A stretch of 64,000 nucleotides of DNA from Theropithecus gelada (taxonomy: Eukaryota; Chordata; Mammalia; Primates; Cercopithecidae). The position numbers and the translations under genes are program-made. Positions 30,663 through 64,000 of this stretch are shown piece after piece. The stretch is from positions 17,137,611 through 17,201,610 of the forward strand of contig NC_037668.1 in NCBI RefSeq assembly GCF_003255815.1, given 5' to 3'. Positions within the stretch are counted from its first letter, which is position 1, and every line of letters starts with the position of its first letter. Under the pieces are notes generated by a model. It did not search any database, had not been told where the DNA came from, and saw only the letters and a list, made by a program, of their open reading frames with translations.

Positions 30663-32444
30663 TCAGAAGAGCTTGGCAGTGACCCGGTTACCCCCAGAGT
30701 TTCTATCCCCAGAGGGCCGAGGTGCCACAAAGTCAAAGGTCATGTGATGTTTGACCCGACCTTTGCCCTTGCTCCAAAGGGCAATCAGGCCAAAGCAGAG
30801 GGTCACTGAGGTGAGGAAGGGGAGGAAGCCGACTGCCAGCACCATGGCCACACCTCTGCTATCCAGAAAAAAAGGCCCTGGGATCCCTGGCACGGTGATG
30901 TTGGGGTCAGAAAGTGTGCCGTTTGGTGGTTCCACCTGGATGACTTCCAGCCAGGTCCTCAAGGAGTCATTCCCAGCAACATTGCTGACCACACAGACAT
31001 AGGCCCCTCTGTCCCGTAGCTGCACTGAGCGGATCTCCAGTGTCCCATCCTCTAGGACCCTTACTCTCCCAGCCCTGCCCAGCCAAGCCCCATGAGGCCT
31101 CATCCAGGAGACGGTGGGGGCTGGGTCTCCATCTCCAGAGCAGGAGAAAACTGCATGCCCGCCCTCTTCTGCAATGACCCATCGAGGCCCTGACTTTCGG
31201 ATCAGGGCTGGTTTGCAGGTGAAGTGCCCCGGAGGCAGTATGTCTGAAAACTCCCTCAGGCTCTTCCCCTGAACATGCTGGGGGCCAGCACAGGCAGGCG
31301 GGGAAGTGCCAAAGTCCAGGCGGCGGCGGAGCCGGAGAAGCCAAAGGAGGCGGCAGTCACAGGTTAGGGGGTTGCCAGATAGCCTCAGGGTGACCAGTTT
31401 GTCTGGGGAAGGGAAGGCTGTTTCCTCTAGTGTCTGAAGGGCGTTATCTGCCACATCCAGGAGGTGGAAGGCAGTCAAGCCATGGAAGGCATGGGCAGCA
31501 ATGGAGGTGAGGCATGCCCCTGACAGGCGTAGCTCCTGGAGCCGCACCAGGGGGCTGAGCCTTCGGGCTGGGATGGCTGAGATGGGATTCTGAGACAGAT
31601 CCAGGACCCTGAGAAAGCTCAGGTGGTGTAGTGCTTGGAAGGGCACCGAGCTTAGATTGCAGCGGGTGATGGCCAGGCTGCTAAGATTAAGCCCAACGAG
31701 GCTCCCAGGGTCCAGAGCCTCCAGAGATGGCCAGTGGTGGATCTCCAGCTCCTTGAGCTGCCCCAGCCCCCGCAGGGCCCCAGCTGGCAGCCTCCCAATA
31801 TCCAATTCTCGAAGCCTTAGGGCCACTAGTGCTGGGAGACGGGCGAGGGCTAGGCCAGGCACTGTGCTGAGGTTGCAGCGCTCCAGGGTGAGGGTGCTCA
31901 GCTTGGCCAGCCCTGCAAAGGCCCCTGGAGCCACAAATACCAGGTGGTTGTCCCCAACCTCCAGCTTCTGGAGGCTGCCTAGCTCCCCAAAAGCTCCATC
32001 TAGGAAGAGGACAATTTGGTTGAGGCGGAGGTCCAGCAGGGTCAGGGCAGAGAGGCCTGAGAAGACCCCAGGCCCCATGATTCTGAGCCGATTGCCCTGC
32101 AGCCTCAGGGTGAGTAGGCTTTGTAGGCCATGGAAGGCCCCGGGCTCAAGGGTGGAGAGCTGGTTGTAGCTGAGATCCAATTCCTGGAGCAGGCTCAGGC
32201 GGGAGAGCATTCCCCGCTGGAGTCCCCACAGGCGATTCCCGCTCAGGTCCAGGAGCTCAGTGTCCAGTGGGAGTCCTCCAGGTACAGCCTCCAGTTGCCT
32301 GTGGCCACAGAGCACAGCCTGGGGCTGGGAGGTGCAGTCACACACAGCAGGGCAGCTGCCACCACTCCCTCCAGGTAGGAGGAGGAGGAAAAGGAGTGGG
32401 GGCCATGGGGGCCAGGCTTGCTTTGGAGCTGTGGCCGCATCCAT
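30663..32444 (-). CDS. LINGO4: LINGO4, LRR and Ig domain transmembrane protein, complete single-exon CDS
   Basis: LINGO4 belongs to the LINGO family of neural type I membrane proteins with leucine-rich repeats; LINGO1 is the Nogo-receptor partner, and the role of LINGO4 is less known. The ORF is open further upstream, but ATG at 32444 (MDAATAPKQAW) is chosen. An acceptor (GTTCCAG, exon edge 32457) lies 13 bases upstream and the length is then 593 aa, as in the family. Domains: signal peptide about 12-29 (LLFLLLLPGG); LRRNT with C31, C35, C37, C46; about 12 LRRs at 55-355; LRRCT with C362, C364, C385, C410; one Ig domain at about 411-500 with C435 and C484; transmembrane helix about 533-556; short cytoplasmic tail ending NRVTAKLF. 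Possible N-glycosylation sites include N191, N253, N263, N492, N508 and N515. No break. Confidence 0.96.
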   Translation of the reverse strand: MDAATAPKQAWPPWPPLLFLLLLPGGSGGSCPAVCDCTSQPQAVLCGHRQLEAVPGGLPLDTELLDLSGNRLWGLQRGMLSRLSLLQELDLSYNQLSTLEPGAFHGLQSLLTLRLQGNRLRIMGPGVFSGLSALTLLDLRLNQIVLFLDGAFGELGSLQKLEVGDNHLVFVAPGAFAGLAKLSTLTLERCNLSTVPGLALARLPALVALRLRELDIGRLPAGALRGLGQLKELEIHHWPSLEALDPGSLVGLNLSSLAITRCNLSSVPFQALHHLSFLRVLDLSQNPISAIPARRLSPLVRLQELRLSGACLTSIAAHAFHGLTAFHLLDVADNALQTLEETAFPSPDKLVTLRLSGNPLTCDCRLLWLLRLRRRLDFGTSPPACAGPQHVQGKSLREFSDILPPGHFTCKPALIRKSGPRWVIAEEGGHAVFSCSGDGDPAPTVSWMRPHGAWLGRAGRVRVLEDGTLEIRSVQLRDRGAYVCVVSNVAGNDSLRTWLEVIQVEPPNGTLSDPNITVPGIPGPFFLDSRGVAMVLAVGFLPFLTSVTLCFGLIALWSKGKGRVKHHMTFDFVAPRPSGDRNSGGNRVTAKLF

Positions 32445-32457
32445 TCCCTCTTCAGTC

Positions 32458-34962
32458 CTGGAACAGATGATGACACGACCCTTTTTGGAAAGTGGCTTCA
32501 GATGATGGTGACCCTGGACTTCCTGGCCCTTCTTAGAGGGGAGAGAAATTGAGCTATCTGTCTCAGCATTGCCAACAAGTAGGGCACAGAACCAGGAAGA
32601 ATTATTGTGTGCCACCTCCCTGGGGCTTCCTGGAGCTTCTCTTTGGGGAATCTCTGCTTTCCTCCCTCTTCCAGCCCTGGATAACCAGCCAAGTGCTTAC
32701 TGGCTCATAGAACCCTAGCCAAGCCTGATTTCTGTGGGGGAAAGACTTATGGGAATGGGTCAGGGAACAGCAGGGAGTCTTTCTGACTTAGTTGGAGTTT
32801 CCCGATGTCTGTGAGATCCAGGAGTATCTCAGGTCCCTTCTACCTGATATCTACTCTCCCCAAGCTCTGCTCTGTCCCTCCCTGCTCGCCCTTATTCTTT
32901 CATGTTATGTACCCATAGCTTTGCCTAAGGCTCAGGGAGATCATGTCCTTGGCCCAGAGTTCCCTGTCCTGACTGGAGAGGTCCTTACCTTGACTAGCTC
33001 ACCCAAGGCTGGGAAACATGCAGGCCTCAGCTCCACCCCCATGCTGAGCCCTTCTCCAGCCTGGCCCAGGGCCTGAGCCCTGGACTAGCAAGATCCAATC
33101 TCCCCAAAATGCCTGTGTGGACAATGGCCAAGCTGTACATTAGCTGTGGCATAGGATGCAGGGGGCACTTGACTGGGAAGCTGGGAATACCCTGCAAGAG
33201 CCCAAGGGCAACTGCTTCTCCACTACAGATGAAGCTGGGGTGTGTGAGAGACCCAAAGGATGCCCAGGTTTTGAGTTCTGTTGCTTGGTCTTCAGTCTTG
33301 GGCTTCCCTCATATCCCTCCTTAATGGTGTTTGGATTCTGGTCCAGTGTGTGGATCTGAGGGAGAGCTCTTGTCCCTTTTGGCCTGAGCTGCCTGAGAAA
33401 TTCCCAAGAGACAGATTGTGAACCAGGGAGCATAGATAAGTGAGGAGAGACAGCATCTGACAGAGCATTGTAGGGTGGGGAGGAAGGGAGCCCTCGGTTG
33501 GCACAGCAGATATCTGGGCACAGGCAGCGTGCAGAACCTTTAGACTTATAGTCAGTTTCTGGGTACCAGGATCTGGAAACTCTCAGGAAGATGTTGACTA
33601 CAATGGCTGAGGTGACAGAGGAGAAGGGGCCCTCTAGGTGGTGAGGGCCCCTGACTCACCCTGTTCGATGTCAACAGGGACCCCAAGGGAGGGGAAGTAC
33701 TGGAATTGGCAAGGGATGTCTACAGAGATAGGAGCAAAATCCCACAGATGCTCTCTCAGAGACAGGGTGTCTGAGTCTCTCCTGAGCAGCAATCCTGATC
33801 ACCTTTGGGCTTGAGGGCTTCAGGCTCTCTGAGCTCTACAGGGTCAGCTTTCTACTACATGCCCTATTTTTTCTCATGTGGAACTTAGGAGAGGCAGTTT
33901 AAGAGATGGTCATTTCTTCCCCTTTCCTTCCCACTCTCCACCCCCTGGAAGGATCATTCTAGTGGTTATCCTACAGCCACTTCAGAGGATTGTCCTAGTT
34001 GGAAAACTAAAGAAAGAGGCCAAAAGAGCAGAAGGATGCAGAAAACTGGTCTGAGGCTTGGGGATGAGAAAGAATAACGTGGGGCAAAGACTGCAGAGCA
34101 GACTCCTCTCGCCCCATCCTGACCTAACAGGTCTCTGTGGCATGCCCAGAGCTCTCCTGGGAAAGATGGCCCAGCCTCCCTTGTTCTCCCTGGGCTTGTT
34201 CTGGGAAGTCCATCTGACAGCTAGCTCTTCATCACTACTGCTGCAGTTCCTGCCCATCCTCTGCTCTGCATTCAGCAAAAGTGCAGTGAAGCACGTAACC
34301 CAGCTTTCTTCCTTCCTGCTCCGGTGAGTTTCCCCTGAGTCCCAAAGCCTGCTGGGCCAGGGGCTGAGGGAGATGGAGCAACCTATTTTATTTCTAAGGT
34401 GGCTAATTTAATCACAAACTTCCCTCGTCAACCTCCATGGCTGCAGGACCGGCTCCCGGCCACTTTGCAGGAAGAGAGATGTCAGAACCACTTTTTTGTC
34501 CCTTCAGTGGGGTGGGGACATCACCAAGACATGACTCTTGAGGGCATCACCCCCTCAAGGGTAGGGAGCTTTCTTCTTTGTGTGGCAGTCCAGAGACACT
34601 TTTGAACCTGGGTATCCTGTATCCTCTTTAAAGCACACCTCACTGACGACTGGGAACTGTGTGGGTAGAGGGTTCCTGGGGGAAATATTTCTGGAAGATC
34701 CACACTGGCTGTGGAGAAAAACCCTTCCAGAGGAAGGGGAGCACTGGGGAGATGGAAGGGAGGTCTCCTTGGAGCTCTTCCACTCAGGGGTACTTGGGAT
34801 ATTTGAGTTTCCCCCTCAAAGTTCCATGGGGCCAGGATTAATTGTTGGCAGGGTGGGGGCCCAAACCCTCTTGCCTTGAGGGGCACACTAGTCTGGCCTG
34901 TCTCTGAGAATGTTATGGAAAAGGGCAGCTGCATCTTCGGGACAGAGGGTGCGGGCACTTAC
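32458..34962 (-). other. LINGO4: LINGO4 5' UTR intron
   Basis: Between the donor at 34962 and the acceptor at 32458. Unique sequence, free of Alu; nothing else recognised. Confidence 0.7.
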
Positions 34963-35200
34963 CGGAGAAGCTGGAAGGTGGCATCAAGTTTGGCACTGCA
35001 TCTGTCCAGCGCTGGGGGCCCTGTCCCATTCGAGCTGCACCTCAGGCCCCTGCACCTTCCCTGTGTGCCTCAACCCCCGCTGCCTGGCTGCCCGGCTGCT
35101 GCCTGCCGCTGCTGCTGCTGCTGTTGCTGCTGCGGCCGCTGCTGCCAAGACTGAGGTGGAGAAAAGAGCCAGAAAGCATTTCTCCTTTTTTTTTTTTTTT
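34963..35200 (-). other. LINGO4: LINGO4 5' UTR exon 1 with CAG/CTG tract (5' end uncertain)
   Basis: Donor TCTCCG|GTAAGT at 34963/34962. The exon is GC-rich and contains CTG repeats on the plus strand (about 35098-35146), i.e. (CAG)n in the transcript. The start is not determined. Confidence 0.55.
35098..35146 (+). repeat. Interrupted CTG/GCTGCC trinucleotide tract
   Basis: GCTGCTGCTGCTGTTGCTGC and neighbours, interrupted by CGG and TTG. It lies in the LINGO4 first exon region. Confidence 0.9.
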
Positions 35201-35816
35201 CCTCTCTCTCTCTTTTTAAACCAGGCAAGAATGAGTCTGCAGCAACCCTGTTGGTGCAAAATAAATAAATAAAGCAACCAGGGAGGGCTGCAGCAAGCAC
35301 CACTACAGGCTGGCGAGTGACAGGGGAGGGATCCAGGAGGGAGGCTCTGGTGCCAGGGAGGGGTCATGCAATAGCAAGAGCAGCAGGCTCTAGAGGATCT
35401 CTCTGACATCCTGATTTCCCCGCAGGGGAGCTCAGGCCAGACACCTTCCAGAGGATTGTCTTTTGGTCTCCCAGATGTGGAGCAATTCTGTGCAACCTCT
35501 AAATCTAAACATTCCCTGTGGGTATCATTTATGGGAAGTTCTCAGTCTACAGCATCTCCCGTGGAGCTCAGTTTGAGGCTCCTATAGTGGGGGTTCCTGA
35601 GGATTCATTCACAGTCCTCACTGAGGGACTGCTTCACCTGGGAGAAACTGCATGGGTGGGGTGAGGGTGGGTTGGATCTGTATAATGCTGATGGATTGCT
35701 GAGCTGGAAATCTGAGTCTTGACCCAGGAATGAGACTGGAGAGCAGGCATGCAGGTAATCTAATTTAAGGATCTCCTCTACCCCCTGACACACACACCTC
35801 TTGCCTTTAAAATCAT

Positions 35817-35822
35817 TTTATA
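35817..35822 (-). terminator. RORC: Candidate RORC polyadenylation signal variant
   Basis: TTTATA on the plus strand reads TATAAA on the RORC strand. Its distance from the stop (about 1.67 kb, about 1.37 kb without the Alu) fits the size of RORC 3' UTRs. Use is inferred. Confidence 0.35.
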
Positions 35823-36468
35823 AAGAATGGCACAAGTTGGGGTTTATGTTTACTCAGATGAACCTGTCCCCTTAGAGGACACAATCCACCCCCAACCCCC
35901 CAACTGCCCATCATTGCTGTTAATCCCTCAGGGGAGGATTCACAGCTGTTTATGAAGCCAAGAGAGGTTCTGGGCAAGATCAGAGCTGGGGAAACAGGCC
36001 CAGGCCCTGCTCCCTGGTGTCCTCCATGTTGGAGTCAGCGGTGCCCAATGACAGGGTGATGCAATCGCATCTGCTTCCTTCTCCACAACAAGAGCAGGGC
36101 TAGCAGGCAGGCCAGCAAAGTCCTCCAAGGTCTGATCGTGCCTTCCGACTGACCAGTGCCAGCCACCTCTGCTTCTCTTGGCGCTTCTAGTGGTAGAAGA
36201 CAGCTGGAGCTGGGGTGGTGTTTGGATCACCCCAGGCCCAAGATCAGTGGACCGGAGCACCATGGAAATCTCTGGGGGGTCCCTCAGGATTGGGACTTTT
36301 CCCGAGGCCACTAGGCTCCTCCAAGCTGTGGCCTCACGGATGAGAGAGATTGTGTCAGGTTCATGTGTCTCTGGAACTGCATGGCTGCTGTTGAGTCTAT
36401 GTGTGTTTCCCCTGTGTATGGATATGTGTCTCTAATCAGATTTGTGCCAGCCCCTAAAGTGTATTTTT

Positions 36469-36759
36469 TTTTTTTTTTTTGAGGCGGAGTCTCGCTCTGT
36501 CGCCCAGGCTGGAGTGCAGTGGCGCGATCTCGGCTCACTGCAAGCTCCACCTCCCGGATTTACGCCATTCTCCTGCCTCAGCCTCCCGAGTAGCTGGGAC
36601 TACAGGCGCCGCCACCACGCCCGGCTAATTTTTTGTATTTTTAGTAGAGACGGGGTTTCACTGTGTTAGCCAGGATGGTCTCGATCTCCTGACCTCGTGA
36701 TCCGCCCGTCTCGGCCTCCCAAAGTGCTGGGATTACAGGCTTGAGCCACCGCGCCCAGC
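36469..36759 (-). mobile_element. Young AluY, antisense on the plus strand, inside the RORC 3' UTR
   Basis: T run, GAGGCGGAGTCTCGCTCTGT to TTGAGCCACCGCGCCCAGC. The flanking repeat TAAAGTGTATTTTT lies at 36455-36468 and 36761-36774. High CpG content and the TTGAGCC variant mark a recent monkey-lineage insertion. Relative to RORC it is in sense orientation. Confidence 0.93.
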
Positions 36760-37495
36760 CTAAAGTGTATTTTTAAAGTGCACATAAGAGGTTTGAGTTT
36801 TAACTCTATATCTGAGATGCTCTTGGCCTTCATTGTACCCTAGTCCCACACCCAAATCCCATAAAACAATTATCTCCAGCCTCTCATCCTCATCCCATCC
36901 ATTTTTGGTTAGACCCCAGGAAAAGGGTAGGGTGCCCAAACACTTCCTTGTTGAGCTGGGAGGAAGGTAGAGGCAGAGAATGTAAAGCTCCAGATTCATT
37001 TTATACGGGTCCTTCTGGGCTCTCAATGCCAGTCTCTGAGCTTGATCCATCTCCCTCAGCCGAAGCCCAAAGGGAAATGCAATGAGGTATTTCAAAGGCT
37101 TATTCTTAGCTTCTGAGCTTCTGAATGAATTGCATTCTATTCATCCAGGGAGCCCTGGATGCTCCTGTTTTCTTGAGGATGGCTTGGTCCCCCAGAAGTC
37201 CTTATATCCCAGCTACCGCATGGCTTCCAGAAGCTGGGTGTGAAGGAATATGGGAAATGAGACAGGTCAAAGCTGAGGCTGGAGATGGCGTTCTGCCAGC
37301 CCCACCCTCTGGCGATTGTCCCACTGCCAGGCCAGCCTGCGGACAGAAAGCCAATCGCAGCATCTGCTCACTCCCAAAGAGCTGGTGGGGACCACCCTCC
37401 AGGGTTCATGGGAAACGAAAAGGCCGAGGGTGGAACGGGGTCCAGGGAGGTGGGCCAGCAGGCCATAGGGAGAGGTAAGGAGTCCCTCTTCCAGG

Positions 37496-61945
<24,450 letters not shown>

Positions 61946-62110
61946 GGGGCAGCTCCCTTGGTGCCGTCCTGGCTGCCCTGGCTGCCCAGGAGGGCAGGGA
62001 GCAGGGCCCAGGGGAAGGAGGAGGGCGGGGGGTGGAGGGCGGGAGCACCTGGCCCTCCAGCAGGCAGGGAAAAGGAGTGGCTGGCAGAGTGTCCTGGCAC
62101 CAGGAGGGGA
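61946..62110 (-). promoter_or_regulatory. RORC: RORgamma 5' UTR and proximal promoter
   Basis: GC-rich sequence upstream of ATG 61945, including the GGGAGCTGCCCC context directly before the start codon. It resembles the 5' UTR of the known RORgamma mRNA. Exact TSS not determined. Confidence 0.5.
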
Positions 62111-62179
62111 CATGAGGAGAGACCAGTGGACCAGTGCATGGAGCCTTGAGAAACAGGACAGGAGAAAGGAAGGGAAGTA

Positions 62180-62435
62180 GCATTTATGGATCACTTACTG
62201 TGTGCTGGGTCCTCTGCAGGGTCCTTTATGTAAATCCATGCTTTTACTTTGTGTAAATATTCACAACACCCACCACAGGGAAACATTATTATTCCAGATT
62301 GATCAGTGAGTGGAGGGATGCTCAGAGATATTAGTGATTTTGCCCAAGGACTCACACAAGAACAATAAATGGGTGAGCTATGATTTGGACCCAAGTCTTT
62401 GTGACTTCAGAATCCTGTGATTTCTACCTAAGACA
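62180..62435 (+). mobile_element. MIR SINE
   Basis: GGATCACTTACTGTGTGCTG, CACAACACCCACCACAGGGA and GTGACTTCAGAATCCTGTG match the MIR layout. Confidence 0.75.
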
Positions 62436-63450
62436 GGTGACAGGCATAGGGGAGATGGAGGGGGCAGGTTTGGGGGACTCTGTCTCTTCTCTAAGATGCA
62501 GTCAGACTCCTCCCAGTGACTGTTCAGTTCCCTGAGGCCGCTGCCTGCTTGGCCCCTGCCTGTAACCCTTGCTGCTCTTGCCAGGACTCCCTGACCCCCT
62601 GATGCTTCCACGTGCTCCTCAACTGTTGGGACAAGGGACAGGCCTGGAGGAGTGCCTGGAGGCAGAGAAGCCCTGGTGGGGAAGAGGAGAGGAGAGATCC
62701 TGCACTGGACTCGTTGGGAGAAGGAAAGGCTCCCAGACTGAGTGGCCCACACTGAGGCCTGCAGTGAAGGCTCTGAGGGGGGCCAAGAGGATGAGGCTTC
62801 TGGGGATCCTGGTGCTGCTTTTCTTGCACAGCCTGGGCCCAGAGTTTGATTAGCTGGGCCTGGCTCTCCTGGTTACCCAACAGGCAACTGGCCAGGGGCC
62901 AGGCTGCAGCAAGAGGCTCCCTGGCACCTCCTCCTGCTCTCGTTCCCAGCTGGTAAACAGCAGAGCAGGAGTCAGCCATGCCACAGCCTCGTGACTCACC
63001 CACTCCCCCCCATCTGGTGCACGTGGCACCTGGCATGGAGAGGGCAGGCAGCTGTCCCTTCCCTTTTCTGCCTTGTCTTCTCGCCATCCTCCACTCCTGC
63101 CCAACCCTGGAGCTTCACACTCTGCTACCATCAGCACCTCTGTTCTTAGGTAGCTTCCAGAGTCTCCCCATGGCTGCAGATTGAGGGATAAAGGTAGAAG
63201 TGGAGAAGGACTTTTCAACTGCTAAGGTCACTGACAGTGGATGAGTAGTGAGAAAGAGGAGGGGAAATTTTGGGGACCTTCTGCACTGGGAGTCTGAGGG
63301 TGTGTGTCTATGCCTCTGAGGCTCCGATTATCCCTGTGTTCTTTTGGTAAATGTGGGCGCACGCATCCATGTATGAGTCTCTGCACAGGACAGGATGTTG
63401 GTCTGGGGGCTCTGCCCCTTGGGCAGGTTTGGAGTGAGAGGTCAAGTGCT
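62436..63450. other. Unique sequence upstream of RORC
   Basis: No gene, repeat or RNA recognised; short ORFs on both strands lack support. Confidence 0.4.
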
Positions 63451-63458
63451 TTGTAGCA

Positions 63459-63830
63459 GCCCCCACCCAGCACCCCCCACCCAGCACTCCCCCACCCAGC
63501 ACTCCCCCACCCAGCATCCCCCACCCAGCACTCCCCACCCAGCACTCCCCACGCAGTATCCCCCACGCAGCACCCCCCACCCAGCACTCCCCACCCAGCA
63601 CTCCCCACCCAGCAGCCCCCACCCAGCACCCCCCACCCAGCACTCCCCACCCAGCACTCCCCACGCAGTATCCCCCACCCAGCCCCCCCCCCCCAGCCCC
63701 CCCCNNNNNNNNNNNNNNNNNNNNNNNNNNNNNNNNNNNNNNNNNNNNNNNNNNNNNNNNNNNNNNNNNNNNNNNNGGCATCCCCCACCCAGCACCCCCC
63801 CACACCCAGCACCCTCCAGCTGACAGGAGG
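63459..63830 (+). repeat. 14-bp C-rich minisatellite with a higher-order period, containing an assembly gap
   Basis: Units near CACCCAGCACTCCC, mostly 14-15 bp, about 17 before the gap. The variant ACGCAGTATCCCCCA recurs at 63551 and 63663, 112 bases (eight units) apart. A run of 72 N (63705-63776) breaks the array. Confidence 0.93.
63705..63776. other. Assembly gap (72 N)
   Basis: Undetermined bases inside the minisatellite; the left edge is a poly-C run (CCCCCCCC). Confidence 0.99.
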
Positions 63831-64000
63831 AGCCAGCAACATGTCGGGGGTGGGAGTGTAGGGGAGATGCAGTTCTGCTCCCCTCCTGCCCAGAACTCCT
63901 CAGTTATCCCCCATCTCTCTGTCTCTCCTTGCCGGCTCCTGCCTGTCTGTAACTCTTCTCCAGCTCTCCCCTCTCTATCTTTTCTCCTTTTTAGGCCTCT

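Larger units (their letters stand above)
35800..37495 (-). other. RORC: RORC 3' UTR (inferred), interrupted by an AluY
   Basis: Follows the RORC stop on the minus strand. A young antisense AluY sits at 36469-36759. Bases 36821-36928 have a 93% copy in a RORC intron at 40163-40272. Confidence 0.5.

Noticed and set aside
32445..32615. N-terminal extension of the LINGO4 ORF by 57 codons
   Set aside because: An acceptor at 32458 precedes the true ATG by 13 bases, the extension has no signal peptide, and the 593-residue product fits the family.
63228..63842. Repetitive glycine/tryptophan-rich or proline/histidine-rich ORFs in several frames
   Set aside because: They are translations of the 14-bp minisatellite and cross the N gap; no start, splice or codon evidence.

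Overview
The window is nuclear DNA of a primate, most likely an Old World monkey. It holds about two dozen Alu copies, and several young ones carry the CTCAAGCC form near the 5' end that is typical of cercopithecoid AluY lineages. Gene content and order match the human 1q21.3 neighbourhood: OAZ3, TDRKH, LINGO4, RORC. The species call is an inference; the sequence carries no label. One assembly gap of 72 N lies at 63705-63776.

Layout. Positions 483-740 are the last exon and 3' end of OAZ3 (+ strand), a testis ornithine decarboxylase antizyme. From about 3.2 to 20.95 kb, on the minus strand, is TDRKH, a mitochondrial KH/tudor protein of the piRNA pathway. All 12 coding exons could be joined by splice signals and sum to exactly 561 codons plus stop. 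TDRKH starts in a CpG island (20.6-22.0 kb) carrying an array of six CCAAT boxes and probably a divergent transcript. Positions 21.3-30.6 kb are repeat-rich intergenic DNA with no supportable gene. LINGO4 (minus) has a single coding exon at 30663-32444 (593 aa) and a 5' UTR exon ending at 34963. RORC (minus) runs from about 35.8 to 62 kb. Its 11 coding exons give 518 codons for RORgamma, and an alternative first exon at 56131 gives the 497-codon RORgammat. Beyond 62 kb lie a MIR, unique sequence and a G/C-rich 14-bp minisatellite interrupted by the gap.

The genes do not form a pathway together. OAZ3 and TDRKH are both germ-line genes and are convergent. RORC and LINGO4 lie head to tail on one strand, with less than 1 kb between the RORC 3' end and the LINGO4 first exon. 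RORC has two promoters, a broad-tissue RORgamma promoter and the lymphoid RORgammat promoter.

I found no unknown gene system. The observations most worth checking are splice-site and insertion-history features: a non-GT donor after RORgamma coding exon 1; a GC-AG intron in TDRKH; a 108-bp segment of the RORC 3' region re-inserted into a RORC intron between direct repeats; a two-step nested insertion in a TDRKH intron with three copies of one target site; a CCAAT array; a perfect 20-bp hairpin at an Alu end; and a minisatellite with a 112-bp higher-order period. Statements about human proteins or transcripts come from general knowledge, not from a search.
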